11,361 nucleotides of DNA, taken from an uncultured Ruminococcus sp. GTDB lineage: Bacteria > Bacillota > Clostridia > Oscillospirales > Acutalibacteraceae. The position numbers and the translations under genes were made by a program. Location of the stretch: assembly GCA_902802975.1 (NCBI GenBank), contig CADCOF010000024.1:1-11361 (forward strand). Direction: 5' to 3'. The notes under the pieces are model-generated. The model searched no databases and had not been told where the DNA came from. It worked only from the letters and a program-made list of their open reading frames with translations. Shown piece by piece: positions 1 through 6,482 of the stretch (position 1 is its first letter; the number at the start of each line of letters is the position of its first letter).

Positions 1-134
1 AGAAATGAAATTCGTTCGATAGAGAACTTTTGTATTCTGAATAGTTACAATTATTGTATCGAAATTCCAACCGCTCAGATAGAAAAAATTCCTATTAAAT
101 ATTGAGATTAGTTCGGATAGAGTAGTTGTTGTAT

Positions 135-217
135 AGCTCAAAGCTATTAGCTCAAAGTTTAAAGCTGAAGACCGGTAGCTTTCGGTAACAACAGCTTTGA
201 GCTTTGAGCTTTGAGCT
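135..217. repeat. Imperfect inverted repeat of AGCTCAA / TTGAGCT heptamers
   Basis: The right arm (192-217) is a perfect run of TTGAGCT-type heptamers, CAGCTTTGAGCTTTGAGC and onward. The left arm (135-167) carries the complementary AGCTCAAAGCT twice, broken by ATT, and ends in AAAGCTG. The 19 bases next to the loop pair with only two mismatches, which become G-U pairs in one of the two possible transcripts. The 24-base loop contains a smaller ACCG/CGGT hairpin (171-186). No T-run follows on either side, so a classical terminator is unlikely. The function is unknown. Confidence 0.75.
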
Positions 218-255
218 AAATAGGCTAATTCTAATGTCGTTTACTATAAGTATAG

Positions 256-307
256 TTCACAAAAAGCTCGTGCGCGTATTTGGGAGCGGCGGCACGCCGC
301 CCGCCGC
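256..307 (-). repeat. Dispersed copy of a GC-rich repeat, related to 5843-5946
   Basis: Bases 282-300 (GGGAGCGGCGGCACGCCGC) are the exact reverse complement of 5887-5905. The similarity continues through 256-281, where AAAGCTCGTGCGCG matches the complement of the AGCTTTATGC/CGCACAC part of the distant copies with one gap. Bases 288-301 can fold into a five-pair GGCGG/CCGCC stem with a CACG loop. The copy ends only a few bases from the CotH stop codon. The island is far richer in GC than its surroundings. Confidence 0.75.
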
Positions 308-311
308 ATGG

Positions 312-2690
312 TTAATAGAAGAAATCAATATCTTTGGGATTATAATTTCGGTGAGTTTGCTTCTCGCCAAGTTTTCCGTAAGGATTATCCGGTATACCTT
401 TAGTGATACCTATGCTGTAACGCAGGGCATACAAAGCGTCCGCGCTACCTATACTGCTGTCATTATCGATCATCGCACCAAAGTATTCTTCCCACGATCT
501 CGGATAATCCAACTCTACGGAAAAACGCAGTATCTTCAGCGCATCCGAAGATGTTACTACCAAATCACCGTCAACATCGCCTTTCATAGAATACGTTTCG
601 GTAATATATTCTTCATTATATGGTGTTGTTCCGGTATATTTATACAAATTATCGTTTTCATCATAATATCTGAATTCATAAACAATAGAATTATTTTCTG
701 CAGGCACGTAATCGGATATTACTTTATCACCATTATTAAATATTACATAGGTCTTTCCGTCGTCCTTCCAACCAAGCTTCGACAGATCGATTTTATATAG
801 ATCCATATTTGTGATATCCGTTTTCTCCATGAGAACTCCGGGCCATTCCATTTCTTTCTCATCATTATAGCAGAATACGTATTGGTTTTCCGTTTCTAAA
901 TCAGGGTGGAAATACACAACCAGTTCGTCTCCCGGCGTCTTCTCTTTAAACAATGTGTCAAACATTGCCGCGCGCTTGGTTGTAAAATTCTTTACATAAT
1001 CCAGCTGTGCATCAAAACTTCTGCCTGAACCTACAACAAGAGTGTTCTCTTTGATGTTCCATCTGATGAAATTCATCTCAGCCGCTTTATTCAGTTCGCT
1101 GCGATACTGCTCAATCGATTTAATATAATCGCTGCTTATCTGTTCGCTGCTGTTGAGAATATCAAGCGCGGGCTTGAATTTTTCTTTGTACAGACGATTT
1201 ACGGTTTCGTTAAAATCATTATGGCAGCACAGCTCGACAAAAATATTTCGGCAAACGCCGTTGCTTCTTCCGTGATTACGTGCATACACAAACTCGGGAT
1301 CGCACAAGTAATCAAGGTTTCCGAACGCTACGTCAAAGTCCCAGACAGGTGCGGCGTGGATTTTACCGTCGCCTTTTGAATCCGAATCCTTATAGAAGAA
1401 ACAGCTCGTCACACCGCTGTCAATATTCAGCGAATATTCCTGAACAAGATACATCAGCGCAGCAGACTGTGTGTCAAGATATTCGCTGTAGTGCTTACCT
1501 TTTTCGTTGTATCCGGTACGCGAATAAATAGCGTCTTCCATATCTTCCGCAAATGAACTGATATAATCTATCTGAGCTTTGCTTGCGACTTCGGGATTTT
1601 TGACTACATAGCAGTGTCCTCTTTTTGTCACAAAGCCGCTTAACTCTTCCGAATACTTATCGGGAGTATCGAATTCCAAAAGATAGCCGCCTGTAATATC
1701 CTCGGGGTCGTTTGGTATTTCGAAATACGTCTTGCCGCCTGCGTCTGTGCCGCCTGTAACATGATTATAGGACTCAAGATCAGTGTCGTTAACTTTTTCT
1801 GTTGCGTCCTGAATATCATTGATCTTCACAAGATTATTTTTTCCGGCTTCCACTTTTTCGCTTAGCTGATAAACGCCTGCATAATCGCCGTTGATATACA
1901 CATTCACATGGTGAGAATCAGGCGAAAAATCCAGTCCGATCTCATCAGAAAGATCATATGCAATCTTATTTCTGAGCATAGAGTGATCCTGCGCATTTGC
2001 AAGCAGACACCACTTTTTTGACGCGCTCATTCCAAGAAGTTCCGCTTTCTTGTCGAGCTTAATGTTGTAGGGCTTTTTCTTAAAATTCCATGTCGTGTTG
2101 CCTCTGCCCTTTATGTACGAAAGATCGCCGTTGTAGTTAACCTCGCCGTTCTCATCAACAACAATAATCTTTCCTGCTTCTTTTGTGGTCTTATTGGCAT
2201 GCACGGAATTAAGTTTACCGCTCTCCGTGGTAATATACATAGAACCCAGAACCTGATCCTTCATAACAGTGAGAGTGTACTCTTTATCTCCGACAGTCAT
2301 CGGGTAATCGCCCTCGCCTGTAATGGCCGTTGTGACTTCACCGCTTTTTACGGCAACACCGTTGATCACAGGGTCTGTGCTAAACGAATGCCACAAAGTA
2401 AGCGCAGTTAAATCAGCCGACGCCGGCAAAAGAAGATAATACTGCTTGCCGACAGTTTTTCCAAGATACGGCATTTCAGTGCCTTTGTCCACTTTTGCAA
2501 ACCAACGTATTACATCGGATGAATTGGTATCTTCGGAAGGAAGATTGGGGTTTGCGTCAGCCCACAGTTCGCCCGGTATGTCGGTGCTGTCGGCAGACGC
2601 ACCCAACGCAGCCACCGGCGAACATAAAAACAAAGCAGCCAAAACAAGCGCAGCCGCTTTTTGTCTAAGATTGCGAATGCTTAACATCAT
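312..2690 (-). CDS. Secreted CotH-type kinase with CBM26-like module and dockerin
   Basis: This 792-residue exported protein starts at the first of two adjacent ATGs, 7 bases after AGGAG (2698-2702). Residues 1 to about 33 form a signal peptide (R6, K11, a hydrophobic core at 13-22, then ALGASA). A CotH kinase domain spans about 145-485, with KGRGNTTW at 194-201, KKPYNIKLDKK at 205-215, a NAQDHSMLRNK stretch at 232-242, NGDYAGVYQLSEKVE at 267-281 and the metal-binding PVWDFD at 448-453. Residues about 588-657 resemble starch-binding module CBM26 (VVYFHP, EWPGVLM, YVIFNNGD). Residues 704-763 are a type I dockerin; its first calcium loop is intact (D705, D707, D709, D716), while the second has Met740 at position 1. 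Known CotH proteins phosphorylate spore-coat serines. The dockerin, CBM-like module and sigma-A promoter suggest instead a cellulosome- or amylosome-attached role. The in vivo substrate cannot be inferred. Confidence 0.9.
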   Translation of the reverse strand: MMLSIRNLRQKAAALVLAALFLCSPVAALGASADSTDIPGELWADANPNLPSEDTNSSDVIRWFAKVDKGTEMPYLGKTVGKQYYLLLPASADLTALTLWHSFSTDPVINGVAVKSGEVTTAITGEGDYPMTVGDKEYTLTVMKDQVLGSMYITTESGKLNSVHANKTTKEAGKIIVVDENGEVNYNGDLSYIKGRGNTTWNFKKKPYNIKLDKKAELLGMSASKKWCLLANAQDHSMLRNKIAYDLSDEIGLDFSPDSHHVNVYINGDYAGVYQLSEKVEAGKNNLVKINDIQDATEKVNDTDLESYNHVTGGTDAGGKTYFEIPNDPEDITGGYLLEFDTPDKYSEELSGFVTKRGHCYVVKNPEVASKAQIDYISSFAEDMEDAIYSRTGYNEKGKHYSEYLDTQSAALMYLVQEYSLNIDSGVTSCFFYKDSDSKGDGKIHAAPVWDFDVAFGNLDYLCDPEFVYARNHGRSNGVCRNIFVELCCHNDFNETVNRLYKEKFKPALDILNSSEQISSDYIKSIEQYRSELNKAAEMNFIRWNIKENTLVVGSGRSFDAQLDYVKNFTTKRAAMFDTLFKEKTPGDELVVYFHPDLETENQYVFCYNDEKEMEWPGVLMEKTDITNMDLYKIDLSKLGWKDDGKTYVIFNNGDKVISDYVPAENNSIVYEFRYYDENDNLYKYTGTTPYNEEYITETYSMKGDVDGDLVVTSSDALKILRFSVELDYPRSWEEYFGAMIDNDSSIGSADALYALRYSIGITKGIPDNPYGKLGEKQTHRNYNPKDIDFFY

Positions 2691-2743
2691 AGATCATCTC
2701 CTATATTTTTCTAAAAGGTTTCTTAAAGCAAAGATTTTCTAAT

Positions 2744-2773
2744 ATTTTACAATAAATCAAAAGCTATTGTCAA
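2744..2773 (-). promoter_or_regulatory. Sigma-A promoter of the CotH gene
   Basis: On the minus strand, TTGACA (2768-2773) and TAAAAT (2744-2749) are separated by 18 bases. This predicts a leader of roughly 45-50 nt before the start at 2690. The vegetative-type promoter argues against strictly sporulation-specific expression of this CotH protein. Confidence 0.75.
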
Positions 2774-2898
2774 TAAGTAGAGAGATTTTATTTGCTAAAT
2801 TTAGATTTTTTGGTTAATATTCAGACATAATACTAATCATAACTTTTAATCACCACTTCATGAGTTTCTGCGTAATATACATAAGAGGTGATGATCAT

Positions 2899-3036
2899 AT
2901 GTGCAGCAGAAGATATATCACCGCCGCGCTGATAGGATTTGCAGTGGCAATGATGCTTTCACTATTTGTCAGTTCGGTTTTTGTAAGGTTGGTTATTTGC
3001 GCCGCCGCAGTTCTGCTTGCTGTTTTCACTCGATGA
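2899..3036 (+). CDS. 45-residue membrane protein upstream of spoVM
   Basis: A short gene (ATG 2899, TGA 3034-3036) is preceded by an excellent AGAGGTGA site (2884-2891), 7 bases from the start. The product begins MCSRRY, is hydrophobic from about residue 8 to 29 and again from 31 to 43, and ends in FTR. It could form one long or two short membrane helices, with the basic N-terminus probably inside the cell. I cannot assign a family. Only 14 bases separate it from the spoVM-like gene on the same strand, and each gene has its own strong ribosome binding site, so co-transcription is likely and a sporulation-related role at the forespore membrane is plausible, but that is inference. The gene is easily missed because it is so short. 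Confidence 0.72.
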   Translation: MCSRRYITAALIGFAVAMMLSLFVSSVFVRLVICAAAVLLAVFTR

Positions 3037-3050
3037 AAGGAGTAATCATT

Positions 3051-3137
3051 ATGAAATTCATTGTAATTGATAATCCGAAATTCTGGAGTCCTTTGTTAAG
3101 ATGCATGTTCAAAATAAAGAGAGAAAAACAGCAGTAA
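3051..3137 (+). CDS. spoVM: Stage V sporulation protein SpoVM, 28 residues
   Basis: The ATG at 3051 follows AAAGGAG (3036-3042) by 8 bases; the stop TAA is at 3135-3137. From memory of Bacillus subtilis SpoVM (26 residues), the product aligns without gaps and is identical at about ten positions: Met1, Lys2, Phe3, Ile6, Pro9, Lys10, Phe11, Arg17, Met19 and Arg24. Pro9 is the residue known to matter for recognition of the curved forespore membrane. SpoVM is an amphipathic helix that lies on the outer forespore membrane, anchors SpoIVA at the base of the spore coat and restrains FtsH. The C-terminal KIKREKQQ is basic, two residues longer than in Bacillus. The neighbours differ from the Bacillus locus: here it sits with a small membrane protein, convergent to secDF. 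It indicates a spore-forming host. Confidence 0.88.
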   Translation: MKFIVIDNPKFWSPLLRCMFKIKREKQQ

Positions 3138-3141
3138 TGCC

Positions 3142-3174
3142 AAAAGCCGTGCCCGATCATGGACACGGCTTTTT
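3142..3174. terminator. Bidirectional intrinsic terminator between spoVM and secF
   Basis: AAAAGCCGTG (3142-3151) pairs with CACGGCTTTT (3164-3173), around a loop that contains a further CC/GG pair. A T-run (3170-3174) follows on the plus strand, and the A-run at 3142-3145 gives a T-run on the minus strand. It sits 4 bases after the spoVM stop and about 30 bases beyond the secF stop, so it can end both convergent transcripts. Confidence 0.88.
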
Positions 3175-3204
3175 CCTGATATTTCACTAAAACAGTTCTG
3201 TCAA

Positions 3205-4158
3205 TTATTTTGCAGCTTCTTTGTTTTTCTTGCGAAGCTGCCAGATAACCCAAAGCGGAGTTGCAATGCAGATAGATGAATAGCAGCCCGAAATCAAACC
3301 AATTATCATCGGAAGTGCAAAGCTCTGAATTGAAGTTATATTGTAAACAATGCACACAACATATACAGACGTTATAGCTGCCAGCGTTGTGATTGACGTC
3401 ATTACAGTTCTCTTTATGCACTGCGTCATTGAGAGATTGTACACATCAATAATGGACGCTTTCGGACCCATCTTTGCTTTGTTTTCTCTGATACGGTCGT
3501 ACATAACGATAGTATCGTTAAGAGAATAACCGAGTATCATAAGTATAACTGCAATGAAGTTGGAATCGATAGGCATTCTGAAAATTACGAATACTACATA
3601 CACCATAACCATATCGTGGAAAAGTGCAACGAGACCAAACATACCTGCCGATACACCGCCGATTCTCTTGAATCTGATCGTAACATATACAACCATCAAT
3701 GCGCATGCAATGGCAACAGCAACAATACATTTTACAAAGAACTTAAGACCCATTGTGGCGTCAACACTTGTAAATTCACTGGTCTCAAAATTATTATCGG
3801 GGAATTTCTCCTGAAGGGACTGAAGAATATCCGACTGCACCTGGGTGTCTACAGTGTCTGTGCCGGAAAACTGTACTGTAAGAGTATAGCCGTCGCCGTC
3901 GGCGTTATTGCTTGCGATACTTTTGGCAACAGTGAACGTTACCTTATCATCGGGCGTCTTCTCCTGTATGATCGACTTCATCTCATTTTCGTCAACGCTG
4001 CCATTGTATGAATAAGATATCATCGAACCGCCGGAAAACTGAATATCCAAAGAAACACCGAAAATAATGTTGCAAATAATACCTATAACTATAATTCCGA
4101 TAGAAATGCCAAAGAAGATCTTTCGCTTTCCGTAAAAGTCAAGCATCTTATCTTTCAT
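3205..4158 (-). CDS. secF: Protein translocase subunit SecF
   Basis: SecF partners with SecD in the membrane to help preproteins across after SecA-driven translocation, using the proton gradient. The chosen start is the ATG at 4158, 6 bases after CGGAGGTG. A GTG at 4167 in the same frame lies inside that ribosome binding site and is unlikely to be used. The 317-residue product has a first membrane helix at about 14-34, FSGGS at 41-45, an extracytoplasmic domain to about 135, and five further helices. The family signature is clear in ILGYSLNDTIVMYDRIREN (208-226), with VALFHDMVMV (177-186) before it. The gene overlaps the end of secD by 11 bases, so the two are translationally coupled. Length and motifs are normal for SecF. 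Confidence 0.95.
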   Translation of the reverse strand: MKDKMLDFYGKRKIFFGISIGIIVIGIICNIIFGVSLDIQFSGGSMISYSYNGSVDENEMKSIIQEKTPDDKVTFTVAKSIASNNADGDGYTLTVQFSGTDTVDTQVQSDILQSLQEKFPDNNFETSEFTSVDATMGLKFFVKCIVAVAIACALMVVYVTIRFKRIGGVSAGMFGLVALFHDMVMVYVVFVIFRMPIDSNFIAVILMILGYSLNDTIVMYDRIRENKAKMGPKASIIDVYNLSMTQCIKRTVMTSITTLAAITSVYVVCIVYNITSIQSFALPMIIGLISGCYSSICIATPLWVIWQLRKKNKEAAK

Positions 4159-5554
4159 TCTTAGCACCTCCGTAAAGTCTGGGATTTCTCAGAAGCTTAA
4201 GACCCGAGATCGACTTGAGCATAAGTCTTGCCGCGCCGATACCCATAATAAAGTTAGCGATCGTACCAATAAGGAGTGTATAACCGAAGGCATAGATCGC
4301 ACCGGTTGTGGAAAGTCCGAAGATAAATGAAAGCATGTTGAAAGGACCAAACACAAGAATAAGGATAACTGCAACAATGATAATTGTCATATTACCATCG
4401 ATAATTGCCGAAAGAGAATTCTTTGTACCTGCATTGATAGCACTGTCGAGAGACTTGCCTCTCTTGAGTTCTTCACGAATACGCTCGGCAGTCAGAATAT
4501 TTGCGTCAACACCTGTACCGATTGAAAGAATCATACCTGCGATACCGGGCAGCGTCATTGTAAAGCTGTTGAACACCGGGAAGTAACCCGAAACAGCAAT
4601 AATAATGATGGACATCTGACCTGCAAGTGCAATAACAGCTACCAAACCGGGAATTCTGAAAGCTATGATCATAAACACAGTGATAAAGCACAGAGCAATA
4701 ATTGCTGCAATGCCCATCGCATAAAGCGAATTCTGTCCGAGAGTCGGGCTGATGGAAGATACGTTAACAGTCTCCAAACTAAACGGCAGCGCGCCGGCAT
4801 TGATCTTTGTTGCAAGTGCCGTGGCTTCCTCTGCTGTAAAGCTGCCCGAAATCTGCGCCTTACCCTCTGAAATTACTTCGTTTACATTAGGATAAGAAAG
4901 CATCACATCATCCATCCAAATGGAAATTGTCTGATTCAGATATGTAGTTGTAGCTTCTTTAAACTTTTCTGTACCCTCGTCGTTAAATTCAAGCGATACA
5001 ACATACTGAATCTTTCCGTTGTCGTCATAGACATTTGGTTCAGCCTTTGTGATCATTGAACCGTCCAAGAGGATCTCTTCCGTTTCGTCCTTAGGAGTCT
5101 TCATGATCGGATTTCCGTCGGCGTCATAATCAACAGTTGTATAACTGTTGCCCGGGCGGAAAGTCAATTTTGCTGTTGCTGCTATCTCCTCAATAGCCTC
5201 GTTCGGGTCGTAATTAGTTGTGTCTTCCTTCCAAGGGAAACGAACGATGATTCTCTGTGAACTATCGTCTGCGTAAAGCTCATAGTCGGTAATGCTTGAC
5301 GACACAAGTCTGGTTTCGATTACCGATCTTGCCGATTCAAGCTGTTCGGGTGTAGCATCAACACCGTCTGCCGGCCTGAACGTTGCTTCAACGCCGCCCT
5401 TGATGTCGATTCCCCATCGAATATCGTCAATACCCTTGATACGGGTAGTCTTGATATCACCGAACTGCGTGTCGAATCCCAAGATCGAACTGGCAGTCAA
5501 AGCGATGATAAGAAGCGCAACGATGAAGAATACGGGTTTGGCAACTCTTTTCAT
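4148..5554 (-). CDS. secD: Protein translocase subunit SecD
   Basis: SecD is the large partner of SecF in Sec-dependent export. The start is the ATG at 5554 (MKRVAKPVFF), 10 bases after GGAGG (5565-5569). The frame stays open upstream to an ATG at 5644, but that one has no ribosome binding site. The 468-residue product has a first helix at about 7-26 and the DIKGG motif at 50-54, a periplasmic-type domain to about 275 (conserved blocks RSVIETRL at 76-83 and LEFNDEGTEKF at 188-198), then five helices. The signature TLPGIAGMILSIGTGVDANI runs from about 334 to 353 and is followed by ERIREE. Gly-Thr-Gly replaces the more usual Gly-Met-Ala before VDAN, a mild variant. Separate secD and secF genes, rather than a fused secDF, are found in many clostridia. 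Confidence 0.95.
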   Translation of the reverse strand: MKRVAKPVFFIVALLIIALTASSILGFDTQFGDIKTTRIKGIDDIRWGIDIKGGVEATFRPADGVDATPEQLESARSVIETRLVSSSITDYELYADDSSQRIIVRFPWKEDTTNYDPNEAIEEIAATAKLTFRPGNSYTTVDYDADGNPIMKTPKDETEEILLDGSMITKAEPNVYDDNGKIQYVVSLEFNDEGTEKFKEATTTYLNQTISIWMDDVMLSYPNVNEVISEGKAQISGSFTAEEATALATKINAGALPFSLETVNVSSISPTLGQNSLYAMGIAAIIALCFITVFMIIAFRIPGLVAVIALAGQMSIIIIAVSGYFPVFNSFTMTLPGIAGMILSIGTGVDANILTAERIREELKRGKSLDSAINAGTKNSLSAIIDGNMTIIIVAVILILVFGPFNMLSFIFGLSTTGAIYAFGYTLLIGTIANFIMGIGAARLMLKSISGLKLLRNPRLYGGAKNER

Positions 5555-5772
5555 GCGTTTAAAACCTCCGTAAATGTGTATTATGCACTGCACCTTGCAA
5601 TGCTTTTGCCGCAAAAAACTCTGCTGCGACTCAGACTTAAACATAAAAGAAAATATAATTTCAGCAATGTATGCAGCAGTCTATCAACAATTAGCAATAA
5701 TTCACAAATATCAAGACTATCATTAGTTACATTTGACGAAACGATAATTCTCCTACAAGTCGTAACAGAGTT
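5555..5772 (-). other. Long 5' leader of secDF, about 210 nt
   Basis: The span between the secDF promoter and the secD start has no convincing gene. In the mRNA sense it contains a stem of eight pairs with an AGG loop (5585-5603, GCATTGCA/TGCAGTGC) about 15 bases before the ribosome binding site. It also has a complementary CTGCTG/CAGCAG pair farther up and GTTAC/GTAAC near its 5' end. I do not recognise a known riboswitch. One tiny frame (ATG ATA GTC through TGC TAA) occurs without a ribosome binding site at proper distance. Such a leader might regulate secDF, but this is not shown. Confidence 0.45.
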
Positions 5773-5801
5773 ATTATAAGATTTTTTTCGAAAAAAGTCA
5801 A
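5773..5801 (-). promoter_or_regulatory. Sigma-A promoter of secDF
   Basis: On the minus strand, TTGACT (5796-5801) and TATAAT (5773-5778) are 17 bases apart, close to the consensus. The spacer is a T-tract then CG then an A-tract, so TTTTTTCGAAAAAA forms a perfect palindrome between the two boxes. Transcription would start near 5766, giving a leader of about 210 nt. Confidence 0.85.
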
Positions 5802-5842
5802 TAAATTTACGAGAATTTGCTACATAAAACCAATACTTTTTT

Positions 5843-5946
5843 GCGGAGTGCCGCCGCTCCCGGTTCGCACACGAACTTTATGCAAAGCGGCGTGCCGCCG
5901 CTCCCGGTTCGCACACAAGCTTTATGCAAAGCGGCTTGCGGCCGCT
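5843..5946 (+). repeat. 44-bp tandem repeat, about 2.4 copies
   Basis: Copy 1 (5843-5880) and copy 2 (5887-5924, with its TGCAAA lead at 5881) are identical at 35 of 38 aligned bases; copy 3 is partial (5925-5946), matching copy 2 at 20 of 22. The period is exactly 44. Each unit holds GCGGCGTGCCGCCGCTCCC, which folds as GCGGC/GCCGC, and then GTTCGCACACGAAC, which folds as GTTCG/CGAAC in copy 1. A diverged inverted copy lies at 256-307. Copy 3 lies inside the 3' end of the gamma subunit gene. No long T-run follows the hairpins in the direction of the flanking genes, so terminator activity would be weak at best. Confidence 0.85.
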
Positions 5947-6482
5947 TGCCCGCCGCTGTAGCCGGCGGCTAGAATTTTCATGTTGATGTCAAGCAGATCG
6001 CGGTGACGAGCGGAAATTACTTTTTCTATCGCCTGGCGTACATTGTCAAAAGAAATAGCGTCTGTAACACTCAGAACCTTTCCGTGCATAACCATGTTGC
6101 CAAGCCGGTTGTCGCCGTTTTCGTTGGCAATCTCTGTTGCCGGCACATAATAAACAGTGATATCCGTGCGTTCGGCTTTTCTGTCAATAAGCGACGACTC
6201 AACAAAGAGCTTGCCGCCTTTGGCTACCCTGGGTTCATATTTATCAAGCGACGGACGGTTCATGGCTATCACGATATCGGGATTGTCAATTATCGGCGAA
6301 CCGATAGGTTCATCACTGATAATAACGGAGCAGTTGCAGGTGCCTCCCCTCACCTCCGGTCCGTATGACGGAAGCCAACTTACATACTTACCGTCAAGAA
6401 GTCCCTGATACGTCATGAGCTTTCCTGTGAAAAGTATTCCCTGCCCGCCAAAGCCGGCAATAATGATCTTTGTCGTACTCAT
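5922..6482 (-). CDS. 2-oxoacid:ferredoxin oxidoreductase, gamma subunit
   Basis: This 186-residue protein is the POR-gamma domain subunit (KorC/VorC type) of a CoA-acylating 2-oxoacid:ferredoxin oxidoreductase. Visible marks are the N-terminal [18 protein letters not shown], the [13 protein letters not shown] block (about 39-51), [10 protein letters not shown] (66-75) and [11 protein letters not shown] (124-134). The ATG at 6480-6482 overlaps the beta-subunit stop as ATGA, with GGAGG 9 bases upstream. The family domain ends around the AAGY at 172-175; the last residues, [11 protein letters not shown], are encoded by GC-rich DNA that matches the 44-bp repeat, and the TAA (5922-5924) lies in the repeat. 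The gene is last in the operon, and no clear terminator follows before the secDF promoter. The substrate is not determined by this subunit's sequence. Confidence 0.92.
   Translation of the reverse strand: MSTTKIIIAGFGGQGILFTGKLMTYQGLLDGKYVSWLPSYGPEVRGGTCNCSVIISDEPIGSPIIDNPDIVIAMNRPSLDKYEPRVAKGGKLFVESSLIDRKAERTDITVYYVPATEIANENGDNRLGNMVMHGKVLSVTDAISFDNVRQAIEKVISARHRDLLDINMKILAAGYSGGQAAASRFA

Larger units (their letters stand above)
1..311. other. Gene-free stretch downstream of the cotH-like gene
   Basis: No credible reading frame lies here. Open frames on the plus strand are antisense to the CotH gene and have no ribosome binding site. The stretch is AT-rich up to about 255 and GC-rich from about 268 to 308. 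It holds an imperfect inverted repeat (135-217) and one copy of a GC-rich dispersed repeat (256-307), both listed separately. The motif GATAGA occurs at 18-23, 78-83 and 116-121, but with irregular spacing. I see no intrinsic terminator with a U-tract for the CotH gene, whose stop lies at 312-314. Confidence 0.7.

Noticed and set aside
1..130. Three GATAGA motifs as a regulatory repeat
   Set aside because: Spacing of 60 and 38 bases is irregular, flanking bases differ and the motif is common in AT-rich DNA.
204..800. Plus-strand open frame of 198 codons at the left end
   Set aside because: It is antisense to the well-supported CotH gene, its translation is Ile-rich and non-domain-like, and no ribosome binding site precedes it.
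2815..2845. Possible sigma-E promoter (TAATATT and CATAACTT) before the small membrane protein gene
   Set aside because: The -10 match is partial and the spacing of 16 is wider than usual; given the AT-rich context it is not strong enough to list, although sigma-E control of spoVM would be expected.
2811..3137. Plus-strand frame read as a single 78-residue protein from 2901
   Set aside because: It begins at a GTG inside the first ATG of the small membrane gene, in the wrong frame. The real genes are the 45-residue frame from 2899 and the 28-residue frame from 3051, each with its own ribosome binding site.
5555..5772. Arrest-peptide gene controlling secDF
   Set aside because: No leader frame with a ribosome binding site and a hydrophobic signal plus RAPP-like end is visible; the only tiny frame codes about ten residues without such features.
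5576..5779. Plus-strand 67-codon frame opposite the secDF leader
   Set aside because: It has no ribosome binding site, low-complexity content and runs through the secDF promoter; a chance frame.
5843..5946. CRISPR array or terminator
   Set aside because: The period is 44 with no variable spacers, so it is not CRISPR. The hairpins are followed by at most three Ts in the direction of the vor operon, too few for a confident intrinsic terminator.
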